A stretch of DNA of 64,000 bases, from contig CM040450.1 of assembly GCA_022749755.1 (NCBI GenBank), forward strand, positions 7,740,913 to 7,804,912, in the 5' to 3' direction. Position numbers and translations under genes: made by a program. Origin of the DNA: Azadirachta indica (taxonomy: Eukaryota > Streptophyta > Magnoliopsida > Sapindales > Meliaceae). Shown piece by piece: positions 47,408-60,170 of this stretch (position 1 is the first letter of the stretch; the number at the start of each line of letters is the position of its first letter). The notes beneath the pieces were generated by a model. That model was not told where the DNA came from and did no database searches. It worked only from the letters and a program-made list of their open reading frames with translations.

Positions 47408-50400
47408 GAAAAGGATTTGTCCTCAAATTATTATTTAAATCAAAAAAACATTAAAACTTGTACTAATCCCATACTCACTTGATAATTCAAGTTTGTAGGC
47501 ATTGTCATTAATGCGTTCCACTACTCAAAATAGGCTATCTCCTCTTAATAGAAATTTATAACATCTTTACTCGGGAAAACGCTCCTTCCTCATATGTGAC
47601 CAAACCCAATCTCCTAGTTCAAAGACAACTTTCTTGCGTCCCTTATTAGCTTGCTTGGCATATTATTCCATTCATTGTTTTATGTGTTGCCTTGCTCTCT
47701 CATGAATTTGCTTAATGAAATCAGTCTTCTTCTTGCCATCTAAATTAATGCACTTACTCATAAGTAAAAGAGTTAAATCCAAAGGAGTTAGTGGATTAAA
47801 ACCATAAACGATTTCAAAAGGTGAAAACTTAGTGTCAGAATAAACCCAACGATTATAAGCAAATTCAACATGCGACAAATAATTTTCCCAAGTTTTCAGG
47901 TTTTTTTGTATGATAATATACAATAAAGTAGACAATGTCCTATTTACTACTTCAATTTGACCATCTGTTGGTAGGGGTGACAAGTAGTAGAAAATAATAA
48001 TTTATTTCCCAACTTTCTCCACAATGTCTTCAAAAAGTAATTTAAGAATTTTGCGTCTCGATTTAAAACAATAGTCTTGAGCATTCCATGCAACCTAACA
48101 ACCTCCTTGAAAAACAAATCAGCTATATGTGATGCATCATCAGTTTTATGACATGCAATAAAATGTGCCATCTTGGAATACCTATCGACAACTACAAAAA
48201 TTGAGTCTTTCCCTCTCTTTGTCCTAAGTAATCTCAAAACAAAATCCATAGAACTATGACCCAAGGTGCACTAAGAATAGGAAGTGGTGTATACAATCCA
48301 TGTGATTGTTACCTAAACTTAGCTTGTCTACAAGTAATACATCTTGCACAAACCCTTTCTACATCACGTTTCATGTGCGACCAAAAGAAATGCTCATGCA
48401 ATATGTTTAAAATCTTAACTATGCCAAAGTGACTTATGAAACCACCGCCATGTGCTTCTTAAACAAGTAACTCATGTAAGGATAAACATGAAACACACAA
48501 TTTATTTTCTTGAAATAGGAAACCATTATACAAATAGAACTTCCCACATGCTCCCTTAGTGCAATTCTTAAGTAAGTCACAAAACTTAGAATCCATTACA
48601 TAAAACTCCTTAATATACTTAAATCCAAGCAATTTAACATCAAGGGTTAAAAGTAAAGCATACCTACGTGATAGTGCATCAGCAACTACATTTTTTTGGC
48701 CTTGTTTATATTTGATCACATAAGAAAATATCTCAATGAACTGCACCCATTTTGCATAACATCTGCTTAATTTGTGTTACGCCTGTAAATGTTTTAAAAA
48801 TTCATGATCCGTATGAATCACAAACTCTTTGGGTCAAAAGTAATGTTGCCAAGTTTCTAGAGTTCAAACCAATGCATACAATTCTTTATCGTAAGTGAGA
48901 TAGTTTAAAACCGCCCCATTTAGTTTCTCACTAAAATACACAATCGATCTTCTTTCGTGCATTAGCACGCCTTCAATTTCTGTACTTAAAGCATCACACT
49001 CAATCTCAAATGTTTTAGCAAAGTTAAGTAAAACAAATAAAGATGCATTAGTCAATTTTTCTTTGATAAGTTTGAATGCCTTTTCTTGCTCTTTTCCCCA
49101 CTTGAACGGAACATTCTTCTTGATGACTTCGATTAAAAGTGCAGCTATGCTACTAAATCTTGGATAAAACGCCGATAAAAACTGATCAATCCAAGAAAGC
49201 TTTTTACTTGATTCGTCAAAATAGGCGCTAGCCATTCTTGAATTGTCTTCACCTTCTCCTTACCAATTTCAATCCCTTTAACACTTACAACAAAACCAAG
49301 AAACACAAGCTTATCCGTGCAAAATGTACATTTCTTAAAATTAACAAATAGCCTTTATTTCCTTAAAACTTCTAAAACAAGTTTTAAATGTTCAACATGA
49401 TCATTCAATTTTTTATTATAAATCAAGATATCATCAAAATAGACTACTATGAATTTGTCAATGAAGTCACGCAAAACATGGTTCATAAGTCTCATAAAAG
49501 TATTAAGTGCATTAGTTAGTCTAAAAAGCAAAACTAACCATTCATATAAACTATAGTTTGTTTTAAATGCAGTTTTCCACTCATCTCCTTCTTTCATCCT
49601 AATTTAATGGTATTTACTTTTAAGATTAATTTTAGAAAACGCACAAGATCCATGCAATTCATCTAACATATCATCTAATCAAGGAACGAGATATCGATAC
49701 TTTACAGTAATATTGTTGACAGCTTGCAATCAACACACATCCTCCATGTCCCATCTTTCTTAGGCACTAGTAAAATCAGAACCGCACAAGAACTCATACT
49801 TTCTCTAACATACCTTTTCTTTATCAGTTCGTTAACTTATCGTTGAAGTTCCTTCATTTTCTCGAGATTACTTCTATAAGTTGGTCGGTTCAGAATTGTT
49901 GCACCAAGTATAAAATCAATTTGATGTTCAATTCCTCGAATTGAAAATAAACCAGAGGGCACCTCTTTAGGAAAGACATTCTCGAATTCCTACAAGAAAA
50001 ACATAACATTGCTCGGCAAAGATCCAGCAAGATTGTTAGTACACAAAAAGGCATTCTTATATATAAGTACTATAAGGGGCTGTTATGAAAGTAAAGCTCT
50101 CTTGATCTCACTTTTTTTGGCAATGAAATTATATTTTTCCTCTCTCTATACATCAATTTTGCAACTCTCTCGTTTTTCCTCCACTCTCTTTCATATTTTT
50201 GCCTTTCTCTTTTTCTTTTTTCTTTGTACTCACTTTTTATATCTTTAATTGGTTTTTGAAAACTTGTTTTGAATTCAATGGCACAAGTGATATAGGTTGC
50301 TTTTTTATGGTAAAAGAGTATCTATTGGTGAAACTGTCATGTGTGACTCATCGATTGTACTGCTATGGTCTACCTAATAGGATGTGACATGCATGCGTAG

Positions 50401-50620
50401 GTATCACGTTATAAAGGACTCATTCTTATACTTACCAATAGAAAATTCCACCAACATTTATTTTGTTACCTTTATTTCTCCACAATTGTCTAGTCATTGA
50501 AGTCAGTACAGTCGTAGATGTTTCATGATAGGTAACAACAATTTCTCTACTAATTCGGTGTTAGCCACGTTGGTGCAACTCCCTCCATCAAGTATAACCC
50601 TGCAAACTTTGTTGTTGATA
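47408..50620 (-). pseudogene. pol of gypsy element 1: protease, RT, RNase H, integrase
   Basis: Minus-strand order: protease VILDGGSCTNV (about 50570-50610); RT start (about 49900-49980); RT pieces [13 protein letters not shown] (about 49760) and IVVYFDDILIYNKK (about 49430), with the YFDD catalytic motif kept; RNase [21 protein letters not shown] (about 48960) and [17 protein letters not shown] (48700); integrase core [20 protein letters not shown] (48250), [15 protein letters not shown] and [13 protein letters not shown] (47965), whose D, D and E positions remain. A frameshift sits at about 47960, within the TCHP-TDGQ junction, and others lie in RT. The enzymes would copy RNA to DNA and insert it; this copy cannot. 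Confidence 0.85.
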
Positions 50621-53240
50621 AAACACTAAGTACGAAACAAGTTCTCTCGCTGATCACTTTCTTCTTCTTTAACCTGTGTGTTAAAAGCTCGTCTTGCCAC
50701 TAATAATTCTTCTTCTGCAGCATATTGCCCTTCGTAAGTGTCTTCAAGAGATGACTTATCTTCTATTTTGTCTTCTTCTTTTTCTTTTGACTTAATCGCC
50801 CTTTGAGCATTAATTACAATTACCCTTTTATTTAGGCATTGGCTAGCTACATGAACTCTGCCTTAACATTTAAAACACTTAATGTCACGATTTCTAGAAG
50901 CGGTGGATTCAATGTTATCTTATTTTTGTAGCACAACTTGTTTGGCATGTTTAGAAGCTTTGGATTTTGATTTTGTTTATGGAACTTCCTCCCGTTTAGG
51001 GGTTGATCTCTATGAGTTTGTAGCAGTCGTGCTTGTTCCTCTCCTAGCCATGTTTCTTTACTTCAATTGTTGCTCAACTTTGATAGCTTAATATATCATA
51101 TCTATCAACTCTTCAATTGTCTGTGATCTCACGATTTAAATTGCGTAAGAATCTAGCCATAATAGCTTCTCTATCATCTTCTACATTTACTCGAATCATA
51201 GCAACTGATGTGCAAATTTTAAATGCTCGTAAGTGCACAAATCGTTAATAGCTGACAATAAGTTCACTCTAAGGTCGATCTCTTACGGAATTGTAATGGT
51301 TTAAATTCTTATTATTTCCTGTTAATTAATAATTTAAGCAAACATAAAATCGTAAATACTTTAATGCAATCAAATAACAATTTTAGATTCTTCCAATTAA
51401 AGTGATTAAATATCTAAATTACAAGAACTTTAAATCTGTAAAATTCTGTTGAATTCAATAAAATTTGATAAGAATTGGCTAGTTATCTAATCTGATATTA
51501 AAATATTAGGTGAATTAAACAACTATTATATAATTTAGATTATTGGTTTTTCCACTAAAGTTAAAGAATTCCAATAATCATGATAATTCTCACTTACAAT
51601 TAATTAAATATATTTTTGATATAAGGTTTCTACTTAATTAATTGTATTGTTACAAGAAAATCATTTAACCATTTAAATCAAATCAATTCAATGGATTTAA
51701 TTTAAATACTTATTCAAAAGAGCTTAATTAAGATAAGATGATGTTTCTAACATCTTAATTCTCAAATTAATTTCAATCACAAATAATAGATAGCAAATCC
51801 ACAACAAATAATCAAAATTATACAGATCAATGAATAAGAAATAATCCCAATCTTTAATTAATCACATTTTGCAAAATATTCAATACCATTTCAATAGTAA
51901 AGCCAAATTTCTAAAATATGTTTACACTTCCATTCTTAAATTCAAATCTATGAATCTAATTACAAAAGTTCTAAACATATTTGAAAAATAAACAAACTTA
52001 AAGAAAGCTTCCCTTTTTAAAGGCTCACCACCAAGTTTTGAAGAAGATGATAATTCTGCCCAGCAAAATGTCCTCATCTTCAATCCAACAATCCTCCCTC
52101 TCTAATAGAAAACTCATTCTTTAGAAAACCCTCTTATTCATCAAATCCTTCCCCCAATTCATTCTCCCCCCAGCAGCATCTCCAAAGCCATCCCTCTTAC
52201 TTATTTGATCAACAACTTATTCAAAATTCACTCTCACATGTTAAGGAAAGTCTGTCTTCCAGTTGTCTCCTTTCCAGCCGGAATTTTGACCCTTAAAACT
52301 TCAACATTTGCTTTCTTTTTGAAATGTAAGCCTGTAAATCATTATGTCTAGTTTTTAAATTATTTTGTATCACCCAAATACGAGTATTGAGAACAAAGTT
52401 ATAGTAGAAAATACAGACTATGTTTAGCAAATACGGGCCTTCCAGCATCTTGCGTTTGTTTTTGAACTTTCTACAATAATTTCTACATGTAATAAAAAGA
52501 AGCTCAAAGTAATAAAATTTTAAAATAAAATACATGAATAAAGGACATAAATATAACAAAATATTAGGACAAATATTGATTTATCAACAACCTCCATCTC
52601 TTTGTAGTATTCATCTACGCTTTTAGATCCTTGAGTTAAATGCTGCAATTTATTGAACAACTCCAGATGGTAGTAATTTGGAATAAAACGTCTTCTCATT
52701 ATTGTCTTCATCTCGTCCCACGTCTCAACAGGATGCTCTTGATTTCTTCTCTTATCCTTCAACAATTGATCCCACAAAAAAATAGCATAATCAGTAAATT
52801 CAATTGCCGCAAGTTTTACCTTTTTGATTTAGGAGTAGTTGTGACGATCGAAAATTATTTTTATTCTCTTCTCCCACTTTACATAAGCTTCAGGATTGTT
52901 TTTACCTTGAAACGGTGAAATTTTCACCTTAATGCTTCCTAAATCATCATCCAACTTAAGTCTACCTAATCTAGCTTCTCTATTCCCATAACCATGTAAA
53001 TTCCTGCCTCGATTCATTGGTGATTCATCTAATTTCTCATCGTCCTCATCATTACCCCATTGTACCCTTGGTTGTACTTGCCTAAGAGGTTGTCTAATGG
53101 AAGAGCTTTAATGCTGCCCTCTTGATGTCTCTTCTTCCAACTTATCCATCCTCTCATGAATTAAATCTAACTCAGCCTCATCATCTGTCTCATCTCCCCT
53201 AATAGTGCTTGCAATTGTAGGTTCGGGGTGATTGGTTGTT
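50621..53240 (-). pseudogene. gag of gypsy element 1, interrupted by a solo LTR
   Basis: N-terminal part (53240-52592): MDKLEEETSRGQH, MNRGRNLHGYGNREARLGRL, SPFQGKNNPEAYVKWEKRIK, FLWDQLLKDKRRNQEHPVET, RRRFIPNYYHLELFNKLQHL, TQGSKSVDEYYKEMEV. It resumes after the insert (51200-51100) with VNVEDDREAIMARFLRNLNR. A CX2CX4HX4C zinc knuckle (C-FKC-stop-GRVHVASQC, about 50835-50880) has a stop in place of a usual Gln. An acidic spacer and ARRAFNTQV-type text lead to the protease. Several stops are present. Confidence 0.8.
51206..52586 (-). mobile_element. Solo LTR (1,381 bp) inserted in gag of element 1
   Basis: The insert runs TGATGTGCAAATTTTAAATG ... AATATTGATTTATCA, with flanking GCAAC (51201-51205) and ACAAC (52587-52591), a 5-bp duplication with one mismatch. 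Removing it restores the gag reading seen uninterrupted in element 2 (62230-62280). Read on the minus strand it starts TGATAAATCAATATTTG and ends ...TTTGCACATCA, typical of Tat/Athila-type LTRs. There is no internal coding sequence. Confidence 0.75.
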
Positions 53241-53813
53241 GTACCCCCGAGGTTAAGTTTTCTTCTTAATTGTGAGACATATTTAAAATCTACAAAACAA
53301 GGTTAGAAACCTCACAAGCACTTCCTCACGTGTTTTCACTCGATAAAAGTTCACTCACTCTCGTGTTTGAGTACTCAAATGTTCTCATACTCGTACACTC
53401 TTAATCAAAATTTAAGTAGCAATTTAAGATGAGAAGCAACCCAAACAAATCACAAGATTCAATAAGCAATTCTTAAGAAACTGATACAAGCAATGATAAT
53501 ATTGGATCAAAAGTAAAGAATATTAGATCAATACTATAAGAAATAATGTATATAATGGATAATAACAATTCTCTTTTTTTTTTTCTATTTCTCTTTTTTT
53601 TTTTTTGCTTTCTTTCTTTTATAGGAACTCGAAATGAAAATATTAACTCAAAATAAATTGAAAGAAGTAAAACACAAAATTTAAATTTGGACTAATCAAG
53701 GAGGAATTTGGCCACAATATTTTTTTTTGTATTTTTTTTTTTAGAATTCTAGTTGAAGAAGTAAAGGAACAATAAAGATGTAAAGGATAACTTAAATTTG
53801 CCTTAAAACCAAA

Positions 53814-53825
53814 GCTCTGATACCA
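53814..53825 (-). other. Primer binding site of element 1 (initiator Met tRNA)
   Basis: The minus strand reads TGGTATCAGAGC, identical to the usual iMet primer site, two bases inside the 5' LTR end. Confidence 0.85.
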
Positions 53826-53827
53826 AA

Positions 53828-54634
53828 TGATACAAACCTCGCTAATAATATGATGAAACCCAACACCGAATGTAATAACAAACCCCAAGATTTTCCCAAA
53901 ATACAAGTTTATTGAATCTTGATTCAATACCTATCTAGATAAGAATCAAAACTATAATTACTCAAACGCCACATCAAGAATCCTTAAGAAAACATTTAAG
54001 AATTTAAATAATAAATTTGGTTGTTTAAACGGCACAAGAAATTAAACTTGCAGAATTCAAGAACAAAAACTTATAAGTAATAATTTAACATTCAAAATTG
54101 CTTGTTTCATTTTAGAAATGAAGGCCTTTTTGTAGACAAATACAAAGAGAAAAATATCAAAAATTAGGCCAACAATCCTACCTAACAATTTGACAAACTA
54201 AATACAAACTTTATAACTTTTAAAATTACAAATTTCAAATATAAAAATGTAAACAATAACATCATATGTATATGATATAAGCAATAACGTCGTAAATCTA
54301 TGATGTAAGTGATTACATCATTTTAAAATTCTTAAAAATGACAAAAATGGGCTATAATTTTCGAACATTTCCATATTAATTTTTTTGGACTCCGATTGCT
54401 TGAATGATGTTCACTGAACCTAATTCTTCAAGATGTGTATCTTGAATTACATTTAAACCGCACATCTTTTTAATTAGTCCATTTAAGACATCTTGTAATT
54501 TTTGACTCTAACTCTTGTAATCGGTCCACTCGACACACGTAACGAATCATATAAATGTTATAATTGAGTGTCTCCAGCCTTATGTGTGAGTTTTTCCTCT
54601 TATTTACGTGGTTGTACAACTTCGTTTACATCAA
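53828..54634 (-). repeat. 5' LTR of gypsy element 1
   Basis: Runs from TGATGTAAACGAAGTTGTAC (54634, minus strand) to ...GGTTTGTATCA (53828). It aligns by eye along its length with 46596-47395, with scattered differences. The remains of the pol tail lie in its first 200 bases. Confidence 0.8.
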
Positions 54635-54639
54635 CCTTT

Positions 54640-55279
54640 TTGTGTTCTTGGTAGAATATAATATCCTGACTTATCAAAAGAGTGATCCACTTTTGTGGCG
54701 TCTTTAAAATTGAAATTTTAAGGATTTATTTCCTGAAATTCTAATCTGATCATCTACAACTTATTTTTTAGTTTCTGGGATGTGTATAACAATTGATTCA
54801 AGAGTTCTTAGAGCAAATCATCTAATGGATTCTTATCACTGAGAAATTGAGTCACGTATATTTCTAATAAGATATAATAAGAATAAAAATCTCCTTTCAC
54901 CTCTTAAAGAGTTGCGTTATTTATCTCCTTAATTAAAAAAAATAAAAATAAAATTCTATAATTTGAAGTTAAAAGTCTAGCATGTATTAAGTAAAAAAGA
55001 AAAAACACACAAACATACAAAGTTTTGATTCAAATTGTTGGTATTGAAATTTTGCCTACCAACACTTATGCGCAATGTAGATAAATCTTCAATTAACAAA
55101 TATGATTTGTCAATTTTTGTGAGGAACACAACTATAGTAATATAAACACAACTACGTTAGTATAACATTACTATAAAAAAAATATCATAGATGATAGATA
55201 ATATCTGTCAAGAACAACCCTTCATCACAATATTTATTTATTAACTAAAGTCTATTTATACATAATGAACAATATTCGC
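54640..55279. other. Intergenic DNA between retrotransposons
   Basis: AT-rich, with no gene or element recognised. Confidence 0.5.
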
Positions 55280-55903
55280 TGATGTAGGCGGGATAGCGGA
55301 TAGAATAAAAGTATTTTATCAAACGCTGAATCTCATTCGATTTTTTAATGCAGTGAGTTAAATAAATGTTCTAACAAACAAGATTAAATTTTGTTCTGAT
55401 TCTAACGACTTGAAACACAAGTAACGAGATAAGAATCCTATTAAGGGCAAATCAAAGGAGAAATTTTTATTGAATAAAAATATAATCGAAACAACTAGTA
55501 TAGGGTTTTTATATATAATAAAGAAAATTTAGTGTTACAAGTTAACTCAAATTAAATTGACAATTAAATAACTTCTACTTAAATAAAAAAATTATGAATT
55601 AAATAACAAATTAAATTGGTAAGAATAAAAAACTTCCAAAACTAATTAAATCTAAAATTGTCTTATATTATATTGCCCCTTCTTAAAGAAAACTCGTCCT
55701 CTAGTTTTGTCGGGCGGATGAAACTTTTAGCATAACATTAAATTATCTTGTAACTTAAAGAAATGACTCTTCTTAACAAACTTTCTTGAAATTCGAAAGT
55801 ATTCAAATTTTTTCCTTTTCTTGTATTTATTAGTTACTCTTCTAAAATATTTATACATGTAATAATAAACTACTTTCAAGTTTCTCATAACTCTTCCCTA
55901 ATA

Positions 55904-56296
55904 TTATTTGATATGCTCAGCAATTAAATTTGTCTTTATAGCCAAATTTTCATAAAAGATAATTTTTTTTTCTTCAATATAAATAGGTAGAATCATGTCA
56001 ATGATAGGTGGATTATCTTCAACTTGAATTTTTTGCCTATGCTCAATCACATTATCAATTTTCAAATTAAAATGAAATGACACCTCTTCTTCTATAATCT
56101 TTGGCATGTCTTCAGTCATCTTTTCAAGCACATCTTCAATCACTATTTGACATTTGTTACATAAATTTTCAACAATATCTCTAATAACTCTATACAATTT
56201 AATCTTTAGTTGCACTTCGATTTCTTTGACTAAAAGAATGACATATGGTAATGTATGGATATTATATGACGGAATTTGATCTCTTATATTAAACAT
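55904..56296 (-). pseudogene. gag-like C-terminal fragment of the short LTR element
   Basis: A 130-codon frame begins IRDQIPSYNIHTLPYVIL then LVKEIEVQLKIK, resembling the gag segment in which the chain exits the capsid domain (IRD-------L--A---A---E-QLK). The rest is charged, coiled-coil-like text (KMTEDMPKIIEEEV). Assignment is tentative; the start codon is unlikely to be native. Confidence 0.4.
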
Positions 56297-56457
56297 TAAG
56301 CCCCTTTAAAAATCTCTCAACTAAAAGCTCTTCACTCTCGTAAAAAAATGAATACCAATATAAATTTTTAAACTTCATAGCATAAGAATGAATAAACCTC
56401 ATACTTGATGTATCAAACAATAATCAAGAGAAATGAACTGTGACCTCATCAATCACT

Positions 56458-56720
56458 TTATTTGATCCCATTATCAAATTTTGTCTTCTTGGCTTGCAAG
56501 TCATGTTCTTTTGTAACATATTCCATCAACATAATGCACTCCTTTTTAACAAAAAATAAGTAACAAATTGTACTCCTTGTTTTTTTAGGTATCCTCTCAA
56601 CTTTAAAGAATTCTTCAACATCTTCCACTCCAAACAAATATAATTTAGAACTAAATTTTCTATCAAACAGCAGTACATCATGCCTAACATAATGGACCAT
56701 GATTTTTTTTTTCTCCTTTT
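56458..56720 (-). pseudogene. gag-like N-terminal fragment of the short LTR element
   Basis: The frame could start at MVHYVRHDVLLFDRKFSSKL (about 56700) and continues LFGVEDVEEFFKVERIPKKT, resembling the gag pattern in which an acidic EE-F segment is followed by -IP----. The frame technically opens upstream at 56790, but that part overlaps the 5' LTR and primer site. Confidence 0.4.
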
Positions 56721-57190
56721 GGTGAAATGATGTATTGATGAATGTGGTTGTATTTAGTGGTTCAAAAAAGCTCTGTCTTAATTGACGCAAGCGAGATAGC
56801 CGGTAGGATAAAAATACCTTGTCGAATGCCGAATCTCGTTCAATTCTTTAACGCAGTGAGTTAGATTACGTTACCACAGTGGATTATACTTTAACAGATG
56901 AGATTAGATGTTGTTTTAATCTTGACAACTCAAAACACAATTGTTAAGATAATAATCCTACAACGTATAAAATCAAAGCGGAAAATTTTATTGAATAAAA
57001 AGATTATCAAAACAACTAATGTAGGCTCTTTATATATAATAGAGAAAATTTAGTGTTATAAGTTAACTCAAATTAGGAAAAATAACTTCAAACTAAATAA
57101 GAAAACTAGAAATTAAATAACAAATTGAATTAACAATGATAAAAAACTTTCAAAACTAATTAAATTCTAAAATTATGGTACATCATTGCA

Positions 57191-58294
57191 CATTATCATT
57201 TTGCGAAAAAAGTGATTTTTGTTACAACACAATGATAGGAATTTATCACGCACTTATGATCAAGATTTCCTATTGTCAAAAAATTATCAAGATTTATACA
57301 TATTTTTTTATCAGGAGTTGATTGATTTTTTGGCATACCAATTTCCTTTTTTTCGATTTTTTAATTTGTCCAGTTTTTCATTTGTTTAGTTTTTCTTTTT
57401 GTTCGGTATTTTATTTTTTTATTTTTCAGCTTTTTTATTTTTTGTATTTGTAATTTATTTTTAGGTTTTATTTTTTTATATTTGTTAATGCAATTCATTA
57501 TATTAATTACTAACATAACTAAGAATAGTAAATAATGAAATTAGAATAATAATATATTATATATCTGAAAATACAAAAAAAAAAAAATTAGAACAACAAA
57601 TATTATTGCCAACATAATCAAGAAAATTCTATATTCCGATCTATAATATAAAAACATAATTGTCACTTCATTTTTAACATAATTCAAAATACATCATCTC
57701 AATCCAAATAAAACTAAAAAAAACATAATTGCCAACATAACTCAAATAAGTAAAATGAAAATTAAATCTCATTGCCAAAATATGAATATTAACAAGCTTC
57801 TAACCTATTACAAAAAAGTTGCTCAATATGTTTTGACGTTTCTTCAACATCAACTCTCTTCAGAAAACTACACTGTAATCACAATATATATATATATATA
57901 TATAAATTTGCTATTAATAGCCCATGAATTTTATATATAAAGTAATAAAATATTTAGCTAAAATCTCATATTTGTATATATATTGTGTGGGTGTATATAT
58001 ATATATACTAGTGAAATGAATGTTTATTAAATTAAATTAAAGTAAAAATTAAAATAAATTAAATATAAAGTATTCAATCACAATTAACATAATTTTATTA
58101 TTTTTTTATATGATCAACTCATCAATCATAAATTTATAATAGAAATGGAGAGCTCATCTGTAAGTCAATCAAGTCAAAAAATCAGTCTTTTGTTCACTTT
58201 AACGAATAAAAGATGAGGCAGTGCCAATAAAATTAGTAATTCCATATGTTTGCCTTCCAATTTTTTTAAAAAATCCATAATTTGGATTAGTTTC
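57191..58294. other. AT-rich intergenic DNA with (TA)n tracts
   Basis: T-rich and A-rich text with (AT)n runs at about 57883-57903 and 57993-58008. No gene is seen. Confidence 0.5.
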
Positions 58295-59140
58295 TGATGC
58301 AAATACGGATACATACAAAAGCAATGATCCAATTGAGCTATCTAATGGTCTTGTTATAAGAGCAAGAATGAAGAAATTCAAGAATGTATTGAATGGGATG
58401 ATTCAAGACTTGTGAGATGATTTTGCAACAATTCAGGAGTGCAAGAAATAGTCAAATATCAAGTTTGAACTTCAAGACAATAATCAGAACTTGGTAACAT
58501 TGACACAAGTACAAGAAGGCAAAACTTGAAGATTAAAGCTTCTATGGAATTTGAATTCTCAAATCTGTATAAGGCCATATTCTAATGATGTCTCAAGGCT
58601 AAGCAAGCATGTTCAAGTCTTTTAATTGCAGTTCAAATTATATCATCATCATGATCCAAGTTTCGGATTCCATGTGCCATTTGGGCTAAGTTGCTGCTCA
58701 AGCCTATTGTCTATCTTAGTTTTATTTATAAACATATATTTATAGTTTATTATGTGTTTGGGCTGTTAACGTTAATTATTAAGCCCAAATTCAGTTTGTT
58801 TTATTTTTAAGTTAGAATAAGTTTAATTTTGTGGTCAAACACTCCAATTAGATTACTTATCTCTTATACCCTTATATATTCAGCCACATACTCCCATGGA
58901 GGTATCATTACTCTTTAAATGAAATAAAGTTGAGAGTTTTTCTTTTATTTTTTATTCTTACTTGAATCAAGATTCTTACAATCAAAGTTGATTACTTTGA
59001 GAGTATTTTATTCTAAGGTTCTATTTCACAAGTTGAAATTGGGTTGCAGACTTGGGTAAATCTGATTTACCTTTTCAAGAGGTTATTTCCATGCGTAAAG
59101 ATATTGGGTCTCAAGTTTAATATACTCGGGGTTCATATCA
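58295..59140 (+). repeat. 5' LTR of gypsy element 4 (846 bp)
   Basis: Starts TGATGCAAATACGGATACAT (58295) and ends CTCGGGGTTCATATCA (59140), followed at once by a primer site. Its first 120 or so bases translate as the end of a gypsy polyprotein (DANTDTYKSNDPIELSNGL, VIRARMKKFKNVLNGMIQDL, stop), which shows the same LTR-embedded pol tail as elements 1-3. The left boundary is inferred from that analogy. Confidence 0.6.
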
Positions 59141-59143
59141 GTT

Positions 59144-59155
59144 TGGTATCAGAGC
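59144..59155 (+). other. Primer binding site of element 4 (initiator Met tRNA)
   Basis: TGGTATCAGAGC, an exact iMet primer site, lies three bases after the LTR terminus. Confidence 0.85.
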
Positions 59156-60170
59156 TACGGCTCTAAGTCAAGTTAAATCGTTTCTCAAATTTGTCTGTTT
59201 GTTTCTTTAGTTTCTGAGTCTGTTTGCTTCAATTCCATTTATTTTCATTTTTGTGTCTATTATATCAAAAAAAACAAAGAAGAGGAAGAAGAAGGTTTCC
59301 TTTCAATTCACAGCAAGTCAAGTTTGAGTTGTATCAATATCAAATTCGGTTGATTTAGTCTTTGTCTATTCATTTCTTTTGTGTTTCTTTCTATTTATTT
59401 TTGTTTGGTCACTCTTACGTTTTTTGAGATGAAAAAAAATTAAAAAAAAAGAGAGAAAAGCAAAGCATTCGGCCAAGAGAAGAAAAAGAAGGAAGAAAAA
59501 GAAAATTTGGCAATTAAGGTTGTATAGGGTAAGCATATAGTACAATCTAATTTCTAATTTGAAAAGGACAAAAAAAAAGGGGGCAGTGTTGAACAAAAAT
59601 AAGGAGAATAAAAAGAAAAATCATACTGTTTTAAGGAGTTTGAACCAAATTAAGCTTACATTCCAAAACAAACTAAGATTTGCTTCCTAATCTTTCCATA
59701 ATTTTTGGTTGACTTTCCTATTCCTTTACTGATTTTTTTTTGTTCTTAATATTTACTTTATCATTTCTAAAATCTACTTCCTAGTCCTTGTACTTTCCTA
59801 ATTGGTTGCCTATCTAAATTGGTTTGGGGTAATTACTTTTTTATTTCTGAATTTCTAATTTCAGGTTAGAGTTTCTTCTAATTTCATTTTTTTTTCTGTT
59901 ATAAGTATTTAGGTCCTCTTTAATTTTAATTTACTTTGATTTTATTTTACTTTTCATTGTATTTAGTAAGCTGTATAAATTTTAATTTTTGTAACTAATC
60001 TTAATAAGAGAATTAGAATGAAAAAAGGCTTAGTGTGAGCTCATCTACAGAAAACCATAAATTAAGTGTGAAACACGAGCGAACTTGAGTGATAATATTA
60101 CTTGCGTGAAACACGTGAGGGAGTAAAGTGAGGAAATTATTCTTTTGCTTTACTAATTTTGTCTTGCAGG
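59156..60170 (+). other. Untranslated leader of element 4
   Basis: About 1 kb of A- and T-rich non-coding sequence lies between primer site and gag. It ends TTGTCTTGCAGG/ATG, which looks like a splice acceptor directly before the gag start, so a leader intron is possible. Confidence 0.45.

Larger units (their letters stand above)
46596..54634 (-). mobile_element. Full-length but decayed Ty3-gypsy element 1
   Basis: Both LTRs (46596-47395, 800 bp; 53828-54634, 807 bp), an exact 12-base iMet primer site (53814-53825), a purine tract (47396-47407), gag and pol are present. Flanking pentamers ACTTT (46591-46595) and ACCTT (54635-54639) fit a target duplication with one change. About 8.04 kb in all, of which 1,381 bp is a later solo LTR (51206-52586). 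Stops and frameshifts in gag and pol make it non-autonomous. Confidence 0.8.
55280..57190 (-). mobile_element. Short LTR retrotransposon with only gag-like coding pieces
   Basis: Two direct repeats of about 395-405 bp (55280 to about 55672 and 56783 to about 57190) flank about 1.1 kb. Both repeats end near T(G/A)GCGGGATAGC/GCGAGATAGC on the left and AACTAATTAAAT(C/T)CTAAAATT on the right. On the minus strand, AGAAGGGGCAA precedes the 3' LTR (purine tract), and AGACAGAGCTTTTTTGAACC follows the 5' LTR (decayed iMet primer site). No protease, RT or integrase is present, so it is a deletion derivative or non-autonomous element. Confidence 0.65.

Noticed and set aside
47408..50620. Possibility of an endogenous pararetrovirus
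   Set aside because: The RT is followed by RNase H and a gypsy-type integrase, with LTRs, iMet primer site and purine tract, so it is a Ty3-gypsy element and not a caulimovirus-type insertion.
54321..54634. Separate pol fragment beyond a 493-bp LTR
   Set aside because: Comparison with 47395, 61332 and 63609 shows that this segment is part of the LTR itself, which carries the pol tail; the LTR is about 800 bp.
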